This document shows, piece after piece, positions 10,585-25,809 of a stretch of 64,000 nt of DNA. The position numbers and the translations under genes are program-made. Below the pieces are notes generated by a model. It had not been told where the DNA came from. It did no database searches and saw nothing but the letters and a program-made list of their open reading frames with translations. This DNA comes from Pseudomonas sp. B21_DOA (GTDB lineage Bacteria > Pseudomonadota > Gammaproteobacteria > Pseudomonadales > Pseudomonadaceae), in assembly GCA_030544685.1 (NCBI GenBank), contig CP086683.1:2232001-2296000 (forward strand). The letters run 5' to 3'. The stretch's first letter is position 1; every line of letters starts with the position of its first letter.

Positions 10585-10629
10585 GCGTCTGACCCAAGAC
10601 AACGACAATGGATTTTGTAGGAGTGCATC

Positions 10630-11133
10630 GTGCGTAAGTTGACTCAATTGGTTCTCCTGGCCTCCGTACTGGTGGCAGGCCCGGCGTTCGCCGACATGAA
10701 AATTGCCGTGCTGAACTATCAGATGGCGCTGCTGGAATCCGACGCGGCGAAGAAGTACGCCGTGGATGCCGAGAAGAAGTTCGGTCCGCAACTGACCAAG
10801 CTGAAAACCCTGGAAAGCAGCGCCAAAGGCATTCAGGACCGTCTGATGGCCGGTGGCGACAAGATGCAGCAGGGCGAGCGTGAGCGTCTGGAGCTGGAAT
10901 TCAAGCAAAAGGCCCGTGACTTCCAGTTCCAGTCCAAGGAACTGAACGAAGCCAAGGCCGTGGCTGACCGTGAAATGCTCAAGCAGCTGAAGCCGAAGCT
11001 GGACAGCGCTGTGGAAGAAGTCATCAAGAAGGGTGGTTTTGACCTGGTGTTCGAGCGTGGCGCAGTCATCGATGTCAAACCTCAGTACGACATCACGCGC
11101 CAGGTTATCGAGCGCATGAATCAGCTGAAGTAA
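10630..11133 (+). CDS. skp: Periplasmic chaperone Skp/OmpH
   Basis: Holds unfolded outer-membrane proteins in the periplasm on the way to BamA. It has 167 residues starting with GTG and a TAGGAG ribosome site. The signal peptide is MRKLTQLVLLASVLVAGPAFA, cleaved before DMKIAV. The rest is the beta-strand plus long charged coiled-coil arms (about residues 45-130) of the Skp trimer. It sits 45 bases after bamA and 3 bases before lpxD, the classic outer-membrane biogenesis operon. Confidence 0.94.
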   Translation: MRKLTQLVLLASVLVAGPAFADMKIAVLNYQMALLESDAAKKYAVDAEKKFGPQLTKLKTLESSAKGIQDRLMAGGDKMQQGERERLELEFKQKARDFQFQSKELNEAKAVADREMLKQLKPKLDSAVEEVIKKGGFDLVFERGAVIDVKPQYDITRQVIERMNQLK

Positions 11134-11136
11134 CCC

Positions 11137-12159
11137 ATGACCGTGACTATCAGGCTCGGCCAGTTGGCCGAGCACCTCGGCGCCACTCTGCGTGGCGACC
11201 CCGAGACGCAAATTACTGGGCTAGCCACTTTGCAAGAGGCTGGCCCAGCTCAGTTGAGCTTTCTGGCGAATCCCCAATACCGAAAATACCTGGCCGGTTC
11301 GCAGGCGGCAGCGTTGCTGCTTAAAGAGGCTGATGCCGAAGGTTTTTCCGGTAACGCACTGGTGGTGCCAGACCCTTATCTGGCCTACGCGCGTATTTCG
11401 CACCTGTTCGATCCAAAGCCGAAGGCTGCTACGGGTATTCATCCGACAGCGGTGATCGCGGCAGATGCGGTGGTTGATCCGAGTGCAAGCATCGGCCCGT
11501 TCGTGGTGATCGAAGCCGGCGCGCGCGTTGCTGCACAGGTGACGCTGGGCGCGCATTGCGTGGTCGGCGCCCGCAGCGAGATCGGTGAAGGCGGCTGGCT
11601 GGCTCCGCGCGTGACGCTGTATCACGATGTGCGCATCGGCAAGCGTGTGGTTATTCAGTCCGGCGCAGTGATCGGCGGTGAGGGCTTCGGCTTCGCCAAC
11701 GAAAAAGGCGTATGGCAGAAAATCGCCCAGATCGGTGGCGTGAGCATCGGCGACGATGTCGAGATTGGCGTAAACACCGCCATCGACCGCGGCGCCCTGG
11801 CCGATACCGTGATCGGCAACGGCGTGAAGCTCGACAACCAGATTCAGATCGCACACAACGTCCAGGTCGGTGATCACACCGCCATGGCTGCGTGTGTCGG
11901 CATTTCCGGCAGCACCAAAATCGGCAAGCACTGCATGCTCGCCGGCGGTGTCGGTCTGGTCGGCCACATTGATATCTGCGACAACGTTTTCCTCACCGGA
12001 ATGACCATGGTGACCCACTCGATTACCGAGCCGGGCGCCTATTCTTCCGGCACAGCCATGCAACCGGCGGCCGAATGGCGCAAAAGCGCGGCCCGTATCC
12101 GTCAGCTCGATGACATCGCGCGGCGGTTGAAACAGCTGGAAAAGCGCGTAGGGAAGTGA
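11137..12159 (+). CDS. lpxD: UDP-3-O-acylglucosamine N-acyltransferase
   Basis: Third step of lipid A synthesis, transferring a 3-hydroxyacyl chain from ACP to UDP-3-O-acyl-glucosamine. It has 340 residues: an N-terminal uridine-binding domain (to about residue 100) followed by hexapeptide repeats of a left-handed beta helix (for example [28 protein letters not shown]). The catalytic His lies in [18 protein letters not shown]-terminal helix ([17 protein letters not shown]) closes the trimer. Confidence 0.97.
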   Translation: MTVTIRLGQLAEHLGATLRGDPETQITGLATLQEAGPAQLSFLANPQYRKYLAGSQAAALLLKEADAEGFSGNALVVPDPYLAYARISHLFDPKPKAATGIHPTAVIAADAVVDPSASIGPFVVIEAGARVAAQVTLGAHCVVGARSEIGEGGWLAPRVTLYHDVRIGKRVVIQSGAVIGGEGFGFANEKGVWQKIAQIGGVSIGDDVEIGVNTAIDRGALADTVIGNGVKLDNQIQIAHNVQVGDHTAMAACVGISGSTKIGKHCMLAGGVGLVGHIDICDNVFLTGMTMVTHSITEPGAYSSGTAMQPAAEWRKSAARIRQLDDIARRLKQLEKRVGK

Positions 12160-12295
12160 CCCCTGACGGCAATGCTTCATCTGATGGCTGATACCATTTC
12201 CATATCAAGTGTGCACAGCCTCTAGACTGCCTCCTTGATTTGCTAGAGGAGTGCGCGTCAGTCGCGCTCCCAATCTTTACATAGGCTTTCCCTGA

Positions 12296-12736
12296 ATGAT
12301 GGACATCAACGAGATTCGCGAATACCTGCCTCACCGTTACCCGTTCCTGCTGGTGGACCGGGTGGTGGAACTGGACACTGAAGGCAAGCGAATTCGCGCC
12401 TACAAGAATGTCAGCATCAATGAACCGTTCTTCAATGGTCACTTCCCTGCGCATCCAATCATGCCGGGCGTGCTGATCATCGAAGCGATGGCTCAGGCTG
12501 CCGGGATCCTCGGTTTCAAGATGCTCGACGTCAAACCGGCTGACGGCACCCTGTATTACTTCGTCGGTTCCGACAAGCTGCGCTTCCGCCAGCCAGTCAA
12601 GCCGGGCGACCAGTTGATCCTTGAAGCGACCTTCATCAGCTGCAAGCGCAAGATTTGGAAGTTCGAGTGCCAGGCTTCGGTGGACGGCAAGCCGGTCTGC
12701 TCGGCAGAAATCATCTGTGCGGAACAGAAAGTATGA
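12296..12736 (+). CDS. fabZ: 3-hydroxyacyl-ACP dehydratase FabZ
   Basis: Dehydrates 3-hydroxyacyl-ACP in fatty acid elongation and competes with LpxA/LpxD for the same acyl-ACP. It has 146 residues and a hot-dog fold. The active-site His and Glu are in [20 protein letters not shown]. Two adjacent ATG codons (12296 and 12299) are both possible starts. A 136-base gap with no gene separates it from lpxD. Its stop overlaps the lpxA start. Confidence 0.97.
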   Translation: MMDINEIREYLPHRYPFLLVDRVVELDTEGKRIRAYKNVSINEPFFNGHFPAHPIMPGVLIIEAMAQAAGILGFKMLDVKPADGTLYYFVGSDKLRFRQPVKPGDQLILEATFISCKRKIWKFECQASVDGKPVCSAEIICAEQKV

Positions 12737-13509
12737 GTTTGATTGACCCTCGTGCAATCATCGATCCGTCCGCCATTCTGGCTGACGGCGTCGAGGTCGG
12801 CCCGTGGTCGATCATCGGCGCAGGTGTGGAAATCGGCGAGGGTACCGTGATCGGGCCGCACGTGATCCTCAAGGGGCCGACCCGCATTGGTAAGCACAAT
12901 CGCATCTACCAGTTTTCCTCGGTAGGCGAAGACACCCCGGATCTGAAATACAAAGGTGAGGAAACTCGCCTGGTGATCGGTGACCACAACGTCATCCGCG
13001 AAGGCGTGACCATCCACCGTGGCACCGTGCAGGACCGTTCGGAAACCACCCTGGGTGATCACAACCTGATCATGGCCTATGCCCACATCGGCCATGACAG
13101 CGTCATCGGCAACCACTGCATTCTGGTCAACAACACTGCGTTGGCCGGGCATGTACACGTTGACGACTGGGCAATCCTCTCCGGTTTTACCCTGGTGCAT
13201 CAGTACTGCCACATCGGCGCGCACAGCTTTTCGGGCATGGGCACGGCGATCGGCAAGGACGTTCCGGCGTTCGTCACCGTATTCGGCAACCCGGCCGAAG
13301 CGCGCAGCATGAACTTCGAAGGCATGCGCCGTCGCGGTTTCAGCGAAGACGCGATCCACGCCTTGCGCCGTGCCTACAAGACAGTCTACCGCCAAGGCCT
13401 GACGGTCGAGCAGGCGCTGGCCGAACTGGCCGAGCCGTCTGCGCAGTTCCCCGAAGTCGCCGTGTTCCGCGATTCGATCCAGGCGTCGACTCGCGGCATC
13501 ACCCGCTGA
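12733..13509 (+). CDS. lpxA: UDP-N-acetylglucosamine acyltransferase
   Basis: First step of lipid A synthesis. It has 258 residues, the standard length, with hexapeptide repeats making a left-handed beta helix. The catalytic His is in [16 protein letters not shown], and the C-terminal helical domain begins at [15 protein letters not shown]. The ATG start overlaps the fabZ stop (ATGA). A longer in-frame reading upstream runs antigenically unrelated sequence through fabZ and is rejected. Confidence 0.97.
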   Translation: MSLIDPRAIIDPSAILADGVEVGPWSIIGAGVEIGEGTVIGPHVILKGPTRIGKHNRIYQFSSVGEDTPDLKYKGEETRLVIGDHNVIREGVTIHRGTVQDRSETTLGDHNLIMAYAHIGHDSVIGNHCILVNNTALAGHVHVDDWAILSGFTLVHQYCHIGAHSFSGMGTAIGKDVPAFVTVFGNPAEARSMNFEGMRRRGFSEDAIHALRRAYKTVYRQGLTVEQALAELAEPSAQFPEVAVFRDSIQASTRGITR

Positions 13510-13511
13510 TC

Positions 13512-14642
13512 ATGGCCAGTCTGCGTATTGCGCTGGTGGCGGGTGAGGCTTCCGGTGACATTCTCGGCGCTGGCCTCATGCGCGCACTCAAGGCACAGCA
13601 CCCGGCGGTCGAGTTCATCGGCGTCGGCGGTCCGCTGATGCAGGCCGAAGGCCTGACTTCGTACTTTCCCATGGAGCGCCTGTCGGTCATGGGCCTGGTC
13701 GAGGTTCTCGGTCGCCTGCGTGAGTTGCTCAAGCGCCGCAAGGACCTGATTGCCACGCTGATCGCCGCGAAGCCGGACGTGTTCATCGGCATCGATGCGC
13801 CGGATTTCAACCTTAATATCGAACTCAAGCTGCGTCAGGCCGGGATCAAGACCGTGCATTACGTCAGCCCGTCGGTGTGGGCGTGGCGGCAGAAGCGCGT
13901 GCTGAAGATCCGCGAAGGCTGTGATCTGATGCTGACCCTGTTGCCGTTCGAAGCGAAGTTCTACGAAGAGAAGGGCGTGCCGGTGCGTTTCGTTGGTCAC
14001 ACTTTGGCCGATACGATTCCGTTCGAGGCTGACCGAGCTGCCGCGCGCGCCGAGCTGGGTTTGCCTGAAGGCCCATTGGTGGCGCTGATGCCGGGCAGCC
14101 GTGGCGGTGAAGTCAGCCGCCTCGGCGCGCTGTTCCTTGATACTGCCGAACGCCTGCGCGGCATGCGTCCGGGCGTACGCTTTGTGATTCCCTGTGCCAA
14201 TCCTGAACGTCGCGTGCAACTCGAAACGCTACTGGTCGGCCGCGATCTGCCGGTGACATTGCTCGATGGTCAGTCTCATCTGGCCCTCGCCGCGTGTGAC
14301 GCCGTGTTGATCGCCTCCGGCACTGCTACCCTTGAAGCGCTGCTGTACAAGCGGCCAATGGTAGTGGCGTATCGGTTAGCGCCGCTGACATTCTGGATTC
14401 TCAAACGCATGGTCAAGAGCCCTTACGTGTCGTTACCCAACTTGCTCGCCCAGCGCTTGCTGGTGCCAGAGTTGTTGCAGGATGATGCGACTGTCGACGC
14501 GTTGGCGCAGACCCTGTCGCCATTGATCGAAGGCGGTGAGGAACAGACCCGCGGCTTTGACGAGATCCACCGCACGCTGCGGCGCGATGCTTCCAATCAG
14601 GCGGCGCAAGCCGTCCCTGACCTGATCGGCAAACCACAATGA
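13512..14642 (+). CDS. lpxB: Lipid-A-disaccharide synthase
   Basis: Glycosyltransferase (GT19) that joins UDP-2,3-diacylglucosamine and lipid X on the inner face of the inner membrane. It has 376 residues. [14 protein letters not shown] at the N-terminus, [14 protein letters not shown] and MPGSRGGEV are family motifs, and the C-terminal [20 protein letters not shown] segment binds the UDP-sugar. It begins 2 bases after lpxA and overlaps rnhB by four bases. Confidence 0.97.
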   Translation: MASLRIALVAGEASGDILGAGLMRALKAQHPAVEFIGVGGPLMQAEGLTSYFPMERLSVMGLVEVLGRLRELLKRRKDLIATLIAAKPDVFIGIDAPDFNLNIELKLRQAGIKTVHYVSPSVWAWRQKRVLKIREGCDLMLTLLPFEAKFYEEKGVPVRFVGHTLADTIPFEADRAAARAELGLPEGPLVALMPGSRGGEVSRLGALFLDTAERLRGMRPGVRFVIPCANPERRVQLETLLVGRDLPVTLLDGQSHLALAACDAVLIASGTATLEALLYKRPMVVAYRLAPLTFWILKRMVKSPYVSLPNLLAQRLLVPELLQDDATVDALAQTLSPLIEGGEEQTRGFDEIHRTLRRDASNQAAQAVPDLIGKPQ

Positions 14643-15279
14643 GCAAGACAACCATGCAGATGGGCCTGGATTTCACGCTGGTCGCCGAAGTCGAAGAACT
14701 GGTCGCCGGTGTCGATGAAGTCGGCCGGGGCCCGTTGTGCGGTGCGGTGGTGACGGCGGCAGTGATTCTCGATCCGAACCGGCCGATCCTCGGCCTCGAC
14801 GATTCGAAAAACTCACCGAAGCCAAGCGCGAAAAGCTCTATGACGAGATCTGCGAAAAGGCCCTGAGCTGGTGCATCGCCCGCGCCGAAGTCGAAGAAAT
14901 CGACGATCTGAATATCCTCCATGCGACCATGCTGGCCATGCAGCGCGCGGTCGCCGGTCTGCACATTCAGCCGAAACTGGCGATGATCGACGGCAACCGC
15001 TGCCCGCATTTGCCGATGCGCGCCGAGGCGGTGATTCAAGGTGACGGCAAGGTACCGGCGATCGCTGCGGCGTCGATTCTGGCCAAGGTCAGCCGTGACC
15101 GCGAGATGGCGGCATTCGAATTGATCTACCCGGGTTACGGCATCGGCGGCCATAAAGGCTACCCGACGCCCGTTCATCTGGAAGCACTGGCGCGGCTCGG
15201 CCCGACGCCGATTCACCGCCGCTCGTTCGCCCCGGTACGCCTGGCTTACGAGGCGCGGGAAAGCCTGACGCAGGTTTAG
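14639..15279 (+). CDS. rnhB: Ribonuclease HII (apparent frameshift)
   Basis: Cleaves RNA in RNA-DNA hybrids and excises single ribonucleotides from DNA. The N-terminal part has the catalytic Asp-Glu in [17 protein letters not shown]. The C-terminal part has MIDGNRCP and [15 protein letters not shown]. The two lie in different frames, broken at A5 14807-14811 (residue 57). One extra A gives [18 protein letters not shown] and a 213-residue protein. The ATG overlaps the lpxB stop. An internal ATG giving [10 protein letters not shown] (14654) is an alternative start. Confidence 0.95.
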
Positions 15280-15300
15280 GCCCAAGGCTGATGTTTTATT

Positions 15301-15326
15301 CGAGGCCCGGTACAATCCGGGCCTCG
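15301..15326 (+). terminator. Perfect inverted repeat upstream of dnaE
   Basis: A 10-bp perfect stem, CGAGGCCCGG with CCGGGCCTCG, around the six-base loop TACAAT. It lies 22 bases after rnhB. The downstream tract (TTGTCTC) is weak for an intrinsic terminator. The loop hexamer itself looks like a -10 element for dnaE, so the role is ambiguous. Confidence 0.5.
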
Positions 15327-15355
15327 TTGTCTCTATGTAACTGGACAGGATCACT

Positions 15356-18300
15356 ATGCCGGCTTCATTCGTTCATCTACGCCTGCACACTGAATACTCC
15401 CTGGTCGACGGGCTGGTGCGGATCAAGCCGCTGGTCAAAGCGCTGACCGCCATGAACATGCCGGCGGTCGCGGTCACCGATCAGAACAACATGTGTTCCC
15501 TGGTCAAGTTCTATAAAAACGCCATGGGTGCCGGGATCAAGCCGATCTGCGGCGCCGACCTGTGGCTGGCGAACAAGGATCCGGATGCGCCGCTCAGCCG
15601 GCTCAGCCTGCTGGTGATGAACGCTCAGGGTTATCGCAATCTCACCGAACTGATCTCGCGCGGCTTCATCGAAGGCCAGCGCAACGGCATGGTCATCGTC
15701 GAGCGCGAGTGGGTGGCCGAGGCCAACGAAGGTTTGATCATGCTGTCCGCCGCCAAAGAAGGCGAGATCGGCATGGCCATGATCGGCGGCAACCCGGCGG
15801 AAGCCGAAGCGCTGGCGCGCGAGTGGATGGCAGTGTTCCCGGATCGTTTCTATCTGGAAATCCAGCGCACCAACCGCCCCAACGATGAAGAGCAACTGCA
15901 CGGCGCCGTGGCCCTGGCCGACAAGCTCGGCGCGCCGCTGGTGGCGACCAACGATGTGCGCTTCATCAAGCAGGAAGACTTCGCCGCCCACGAAACCCGC
16001 GTGTGCATCGGTGAAGGCCGCGCCCTCGATGATCCGCGTCGTTCGAAGAATTACAGCGATCAGCAATACCTGAAAAGCGCCGAGGAAATGCTCGAGCTGT
16101 TCAGCGATATTCCCGACGCCATCGAAAACACCGTCGAGATCGCCAAGCGCTGCAACATCGAAGTGAAGCTGGGCACGCACTTCCTGCCCAACTTCCCGAT
16201 TCCTGATGGCATGACCATCGACGAATATTTCCGCAAGGTGTCTTTCGAAGGTCTCGAAGAGCGCCTGGCAGTGCTGCTGCCCAAAGACACCACCGAAGAC
16301 TACGAAGCCAAGCGCCAGGTCTACGTCGACCGCTTGAATTTCGAGCTGGATATCATCATCCAGATGGGCTTCCCCGGTTACTTCCTGATCGTGATGGACT
16401 TTATCCAGTGGGCCAAGAACAACGGCGTACCGGTAGGTCCGGGCCGTGGGTCGGGTGCCGGTTCGCTGGTGGCTTACGTACAGAAGATCACCGACCTCGA
16501 CCCGCTGGAATATGACCTGCTGTTCGAACGGTTCCTCAACCCGGAACGGGTCTCGATGCCCGACTTCGACGTCGACTTCTGCATGGACGGCCGTGACCGC
16601 GTGATCGACTACGTGGCCGAGAAATACGGGCGCAACGCGGTGAGCCAGATCATCACCTTCGGTTCCATGGCCGCCAAGGCTGTGGTCCGTGACGTGGCGC
16701 GGGTGCAGGGCAAGTCCTACGGCCTGGCGGATCGTCTGTCGAAGATGATTCCGTTCGAAGTCGGCATGACCCTGGAAAAAGCCTACGAGCAGGAAGAAAT
16801 CCTGCGTGACTTCATCAAGGTCGATGAAGAAGCGGCGGAAATCTGGGAGATGGCGCGCAAGCTCGAGGGCGTGGTGCGTAACGTCGGTAAACACGCCGGT
16901 GGCGTGGTGATCGCACCGACCAAGCTGACCGACTTCTCGCCGATCTACTGCGACGAGGCCGGCGACGGTCTGGTGACCCAGTTCGACAAGGATGACGTTG
17001 AAGCGGCCGGTCTGGTGAAGTTCGACTTCCTCGGCCTGCGCACGCTGACGATCATCGACTGGGCACTGAAAACCATCAACCGCGACCGCGCCAAGGTCAA
17101 CGAGCCGCCGCTGGATATCGCTTTTATTCCGCTGGACGACAAGCCGACCTACCAGTTGCTGCAAAAAGCTGAAACAACGGCGGTGTTCCAGCTTGAATCG
17201 CGAGGCATGAAAGAGCTGATCAAAAAGCTCAAGCCCGACTGCCTGGAAGACCTGATCGCACTGGTGGCCCTGTTCCGTCCAGGCCCGCTGCAATCGGGCA
17301 TGGTGGACGACTTCATCAACCGTAAGCACGGTCGCGCCGAGCTGGCGTATCCGCATTCGGACTACCAGTACGACGGCCTCAAGCCGGTACTGGCGCCGAC
17401 TTACGGCATCATCCTGTATCAGGAACAGGTGATGCAGATTGCCCAGGTCATGGCCGGTTACACCCTCGGCGGTGCGGACATGCTGCGTCGAGCGATGGGT
17501 AAGAAAAACCCGAAGAAATGGCCAAGCAGCGCGGCGGTTTCATTGAGGGCTGCGCGACCAACGGCATCGACGCGGATCTCGCCGGTAACATTTTCGACCT
17601 GGTGGAAAAATTCGCCGGTTACGGCTTCAACAAATCCCACTCCGCCGCTTATGGTCTGGTGTCGTACCAGACCGCCTGGCTGAAAGCCCACTACCCGGCG
17701 CCGTTCATGGCCGCGGTACTCTCGGCGGATATGCACAACACCGACAAGGTCGTGACCTTGATCGAAGAAGTGCGGACGATGAAGCTGCGCCTCGACGCGC
17801 CGGACGTGAACACTTCGGAGTTCAAGTTCACGGTGAACGACGACGGCCGCATCGTTTACGGCCTCGGCGCGATCAAAGGTGTCGGTGAAGGTCCGGTTGA
17901 GGCGATCACCGAAGCGCGTCAGGCCGGTCCGTTCAAGGATCTGTTCGATTTCTGCGCGCGGGTCGACCTCAAGCGCATCAACAAACGAACTCTTGATGGC
18001 TTGATTCGCAGCGGCGCGCTGGATCGCCTCGGCCCGTATTTCCACGACGAACAAAAGGCCTATCAGGCCAACATCGACCGTAACCGCGCGGTATTGCTGG
18101 CGGCGATGGAAGAGGCGATCAAGGCGGCCGAGCAGACCGCGCGGACCCACGACTCTGGCCACGCCGACCTGTTTGGCGGCTTGTTCGTCGAAGAAGACGC
18201 CGACGTTTACGCGTCCCATCGCAAGGCCAAGGAGCTGACCCTCAAGGAACGCCTCAAGGGTGAAAAAGACACCCTGGGCCTGTACCTGACCGGCCACCCG

Positions 18301-18876
18301 ATCGACGAATACGAAGGCGAGATCCGCCGTTTTGCCCGTCAGCGCATCATCGACCTGAAACCGGCGCGCGACACACAGACCGTGGCAGGGATGATCATTG
18401 CCCTGCGGGTGATGAAGAACAAGAAGGGCGACAAGATGGGTTTCATCACCCTCGACGACCGCTCCGGGCGGATCGAAGCGTCGCTGTTTGCCGATGCGTT
18501 CCATTCGGCGCAATCGCTGCTGCAGACCGACGCGATGGTGGTGGTCGAAGGCGAGGTCAGCAATGACGACTTCTCCGGCGGCCTGCGCCTGCGGGTCAAG
18601 CGGGTGATGAGCATGGAAGATGCGCGGACCAATCTGGCCGAAAGCCTGCGCCTGAAGCTGCACACCCAGGATCTGAAAGGCGATCAGCTACGCTGGTTGG
18701 GCGAACTGCTCAAGCGTCATCGCGGCGCGTGCCCGGTGACCATGGAGTACACCAGCCCGGATGCGAAGACCTTGCTGCAGTTCGGCGAGACTTGGCGGAT
18801 CGACCCGGCGGATACCTTGATTCAAGCCCTGCGTGACCAGTTCGGGCGAGACAACGTCTTCCTCCAATACCGTTGA
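15356..18876 (+). CDS. dnaE: DNA polymerase III alpha subunit (apparent frameshift)
   Basis: Replicative polymerase. The N-terminal PHP domain begins [15 protein letters not shown]. The glycine loop [15 protein letters not shown] precedes the active-site [11 protein letters not shown], with Asp403 and Asp405. KHAGGVVI and the thumb and fingers follow, then helix-hairpin-helix, OB-fold and tau-binding C-terminal regions. The frame breaks at A5 17504-17508 (residue 717). Adding one A restores [18 protein letters not shown] and a 1173-residue protein, the normal length. The gene is essential, so this is an assembly deletion. Confidence 0.97.
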
Positions 18877-18878
18877 CC

Positions 18879-18903
18879 GGCAAGTGCCATCATGGCGCTT
18901 GCC
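18879..18903 (+). terminator. Hairpin after dnaE
   Basis: GGCAAGTGCCAT and ATGGCGCTTGCC form a 12-bp stem with one wobble pair and a one-base gap, directly after the dnaE stop. A T5 run follows only 12 bases later, so termination efficiency is uncertain. Confidence 0.4.
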
Positions 18904-19015
18904 CGCGACCTGAATTTTTAATCTCGACCTCAGCGCGCCTCTCCCTTAAGGTAGGGCGCGAATAGACAACCGGCCGGCCCAAGCTCACTTGGGACACGAC
19001 CCAAGACGGACGCCT

Positions 19016-19963
19016 ATGAACCCGAATTTTCTAGATTTCGAACAGCCGATCGCCGACCTGCAAGCCAAGATCGAAGAGTTGCGCTTGGTCGGTAATGACA
19101 ATTCGCTGAATATCGGCGATGAGATCTCCCGCCTGCAGGACAAGAGCAAGACGCTGACCGAAGACATCTTCGGCAAGCTGACCAGCTGGCAGATCGCACG
19201 TCTGGCGCGTCACCCGAAACGCCCTTACACCCTCGATTACATCGAGCACATTTTCACCGAGTTCGACGAACTGCACGGCGACCGTCACTTCTCCGACGAC
19301 GCTGCCATCGTTGGCGGTATCGCCCGTCTGGAAGACCAGCCGGTGATGATCATCGGCCACCAGAAGGGCCGTGAAGTGCGTGAGAAAGTTCGCCGCAACT
19401 TCGGCATGCCGCGTCCGGAAGGCTACCGCAAGGCCTGCCGTCTGATGGAGATGGCCGAGCGCTTCAAGATGCCGATCCTGACGTTCATCGACACCCCGGG
19501 TGCCTACCCTGGCATCGACGCTGAAGAGCGCAACCAGAGCGAAGCGATTGCCTGGAACCTGCGTGTGATGGCGCGGTTGAAGACCCCGATCATCGCCACC
19601 GTAATTGGTGAGGGTGGTTCCGGCGGCGCACTGGCCATCGGCGTCTGCGACCAACTGAACATGCTGCAATATTCGACGTATGCGGTGATCTCGCCGGAAG
19701 GTTGCGCTTCGATTCTGTGGAAAACTGCAGAAAAGGCCCCGGATGCCGCTGAAGCAATGGGCATCACCGCTGAGCGTTTGAAAGGCCTGGGTATCGTCGA
19801 CAAAGTGATCAGCGAGCCACTGGGCGGCGCCCATCGTGATCCGGCTGCTGCCGCCGCTTCGATCCGCGCCGAGCTGAGCTCGCAACTGGCGATGCTCAAG
19901 CAGTTCGATAACGAAGCGCTGCTCAAGCGCCGTTACGATCGCCTGATGAGCTACGGTCTCTAA
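19016..19963 (+). CDS. accA: Acetyl-CoA carboxylase carboxyltransferase subunit alpha
   Basis: With AccD, transfers carboxyl from biotin to acetyl-CoA to make malonyl-CoA, the first step of fatty acid synthesis. It has 315 residues, the usual length. The start [21 protein letters not shown] and the crotonase-fold segments [20 protein letters not shown] and [13 protein letters not shown] are characteristic. The alternative in-frame ATG 27 bases upstream adds nothing conserved. It is followed by a REP pair before tilS. Confidence 0.97.
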   Translation: MNPNFLDFEQPIADLQAKIEELRLVGNDNSLNIGDEISRLQDKSKTLTEDIFGKLTSWQIARLARHPKRPYTLDYIEHIFTEFDELHGDRHFSDDAAIVGGIARLEDQPVMIIGHQKGREVREKVRRNFGMPRPEGYRKACRLMEMAERFKMPILTFIDTPGAYPGIDAEERNQSEAIAWNLRVMARLKTPIIATVIGEGGSGGALAIGVCDQLNMLQYSTYAVISPEGCASILWKTAEKAPDAAEAMGITAERLKGLGIVDKVISEPLGGAHRDPAAAAASIRAELSSQLAMLKQFDNEALLKRRYDRLMSYGL

Positions 19964-19996
19964 TCGAGCGCCGATTTGGCTGACGATGCAAAACAC

Positions 19997-20086
19997 TGTG
20001 GGAGCGAGCTTGCTCGCGAAGGCGTTATAACAGACGACGAAATTGTTGAATGTTAATCAGCTTTCGCGAGCGAGCTCGCTCCCACA
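19997..20086. repeat. REP pair (REPIN) between accA and tilS
   Basis: Two inverted copies of a REP palindrome, each beginning TGTGGGAGCGAGCT and ending in TCGCGAA, at 19997-20020 and 20063-20086. They match the pair downstream of ispD and are related to the pairs within the tail locus. These are the non-autonomous REP doublets typical of P. fluorescens-group intergenic DNA. Confidence 0.9.
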
Positions 20087-20111
20087 CTTGGTTTCGGGCG
20101 AGGGTAAAGAC

Positions 20112-21440
20112 ATGGGTGAACGCTCGATTGATTTGCCATCCCGTCTTCTGCTGAACCTTGAGCCTTGGCGCAATGCCGCTCACTGGCGCATCGCCTTCTC
20201 CGGTGGCCTCGATTCCACCGTCCTCCTGCATCTGCTCGCCACTCTGGCGAACACCGAATCTCTTCCTGCGCTTAGCGCCATTCATATCCACCACGGCCTT
20301 CAGGCTGCGGCCGATGCGTGGCCGCAACATTGCCAAGACGTTTGCGATGCGCTGGGCGTGCCGCTGCAAGTGAAGCGGGTGACCGTAAAGGGCGGGGCGA
20401 GCCTGGAGCGGGCGGCGCGGGATGCGCGTTACGCGGTGTTCAGTTCGCTGACGCAGACCAATGACGTGCTGTTGACTGGCCAGCACCGCGATGACCAAGC
20501 GGAAACGCTGCTGTTTCGGCTGTTGCGCGGTGCCGGTGTCCGCGGGCTCGGCGCGATGCCGCAGCAGCGTCCAGTGGGGCAGGGCACGCTGGTTCGACCG
20601 TTACTGGATGTCAGCCGCGCCGAACTGGAAAGTTATGCACAGGCGCATCGGTTGCGCTGGATCGAAGACCCGTCGAATCAGGATCGACAGTTTTCCCGCA
20701 ACTACCTGCGCCATCAAGTCATGCCGTTGCTGACCGAACGCTGGCCGCAAGCGCAGGCCAGCATGGCGCGCACCGCTGCGCATCTGCGTGAGGCGCAGGG
20801 CTTGCTTGATGAGCTGGCGCAGATCGATCTCGCCCAAGCCGAAACTCCCCATGAATTCGCTTGGCTGGGTGTGCCATCGCTGGAGCTGACACCATTGACG
20901 GCGTTGTCTGACGCGCGCCAGCGAAATGCCCTCAGCCACTGGCTCGAACCGTTGACCCGGCTGCCAGACGCTGACCATTGGTCAGGTTGGACAACGCTGT
21001 GCAATGCCGGCGCCGACGCTTCTCCGATCTGGCGTCTGGCCGACGGCGAGCTGCACCGCAGCGCCGGGCGCGTCTGGTGGCTGAGCGGCAATTGGTTGCG
21101 CACGCCAGTGATCGGCGCCGACTGGCAGACCCCGACTTCAGCGCTACGCTTGCCGGATAACGGACGCGTCATGCTCCACGGGCATGCTCCAGCCGGGCCT
21201 TTGCGTATTGCCTATCGGCAGGGCGGTGAAGTCATGCAACTGGCCGAGCGCGGTAGCCGGGATCTCAAGCGTCTGCTAAACGAGCGCGCGGTGCCGGCCT
21301 TCGTGCGTGGCAGATTGCCGCTGCTGTTTCGTGGCGAAGAATTGCTCGCCGTGGCGAACCAGCCGGGTCTTGATGGTCAGATGGACGAAGGCTGGACATT
21401 GCACTGGCAGCCAACAGACGAAGATCAAGGTTTGAGCTGA
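20112..21440 (+). CDS. tilS: tRNA(Ile)-lysidine synthetase
   Basis: Converts C34 of the CAU-anticodon tRNA-Ile to lysidine so that it reads AUA. It has 442 residues. The ATP-binding PP-loop motif SGGLDSTVLLHLL is at about residue 30. LTGQHRDDQAETLLFRLLRG and RPLLDVSRAEL are conserved TilS segments, and the C-terminal substrate-binding domain includes RRLLNERAVPAFVRGRLPLL-like sequence. The start MGERSIDLPSRLL is chosen because earlier in-frame ATGs lie in the REP repeat. Confidence 0.93.
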   Translation: MGERSIDLPSRLLLNLEPWRNAAHWRIAFSGGLDSTVLLHLLATLANTESLPALSAIHIHHGLQAAADAWPQHCQDVCDALGVPLQVKRVTVKGGASLERAARDARYAVFSSLTQTNDVLLTGQHRDDQAETLLFRLLRGAGVRGLGAMPQQRPVGQGTLVRPLLDVSRAELESYAQAHRLRWIEDPSNQDRQFSRNYLRHQVMPLLTERWPQAQASMARTAAHLREAQGLLDELAQIDLAQAETPHEFAWLGVPSLELTPLTALSDARQRNALSHWLEPLTRLPDADHWSGWTTLCNAGADASPIWRLADGELHRSAGRVWWLSGNWLRTPVIGADWQTPTSALRLPDNGRVMLHGHAPAGPLRIAYRQGGEVMQLAERGSRDLKRLLNERAVPAFVRGRLPLLFRGEELLAVANQPGLDGQMDEGWTLHWQPTDEDQGLS

Positions 21441-21460
21441 AAGGAGCATTCCGGTAGACT
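21432..21460 (+). promoter_or_regulatory. Candidate pyrG promoter
   Basis: TTGAGC (21432-21437) and TAGACT (21455-21460) with an exact 17-base spacer, overlapping the end of tilS. It would give a leader of about 250 bases. No hairpin-plus-T terminator was recognised in the leader, and the rest of the 274-base gap shows nothing else. Confidence 0.4.
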
Positions 21461-21693
21461 ACGCTCCCTTCTTGATACAACTTCTGTGGATTCGCCTGAA
21501 TTGCAGGAGTTGCCGATTACCAAGCAGTCTTTGCTGGGCGATTCCAAAAAATGTGTAGCGAGCAACGTACCGGTGTTTCATCTGCCGGTCTGTCACAACG
21601 CGGCGGTTTTTTCGAAAGGTGCACTGTGATTAATGCAGGTGATCGGGGGCTTCGGCCTTCCTTCGCTTTCCCCGGCGGCTCGTTCCGCTTTAA

Positions 21694-24195
<2,502 letters not shown>

Positions 24196-24251
24196 CGCTC
24201 GATTCTCCGGTAAAGTACCGCACGATTTGTCGCTCATGCCCTCGGGCGTGA

Positions 24252-25640
<1,389 letters not shown>

Positions 25641-25720
25641 GCGCAACCTGATCAAAGGACACCGGATTGTGTCGGAAAAGTCGTGACAGCGATGGATTTG
25701 CCACTAATCTGATGCCTTAA

Positions 25721-25751
25721 GCACAAGCCTGGATCTTTCCAGGCTTCGTGC
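25721..25751 (+). terminator. Hairpin after eno
   Basis: GCACAAGCCTGG pairs with CCAGGCTTCGTGC with a single bulge and a six-base loop. There is no T tract, so it may be an RNA-stabilising 3' structure rather than a strong terminator. Confidence 0.45.
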
Positions 25752-25809
25752 TATCAGATGCTGCAACATGATGCGTGGCTGTCTTTTTTCACTGGATACC
25801 TGATATTCG

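Noticed and set aside
8209..11211. A 1000-codon open frame on the minus strand across bamA, skp and the lpxD start.
   Set aside because: It is a mirror of GC-rich codon bias in bamA, has no family features, and bamA on the plus strand is complete.
15377..17356. A 659-codon minus-strand frame opposite dnaE, and similar long frames opposite eno (24234-25655), the tail fibre (44253-46052) and the Mu-type sheath (54986-56644).
   Set aside because: All are antisense shadows of well-recognised genes, with composition biased to His, Arg, Gln and Asp and no recognisable domain.
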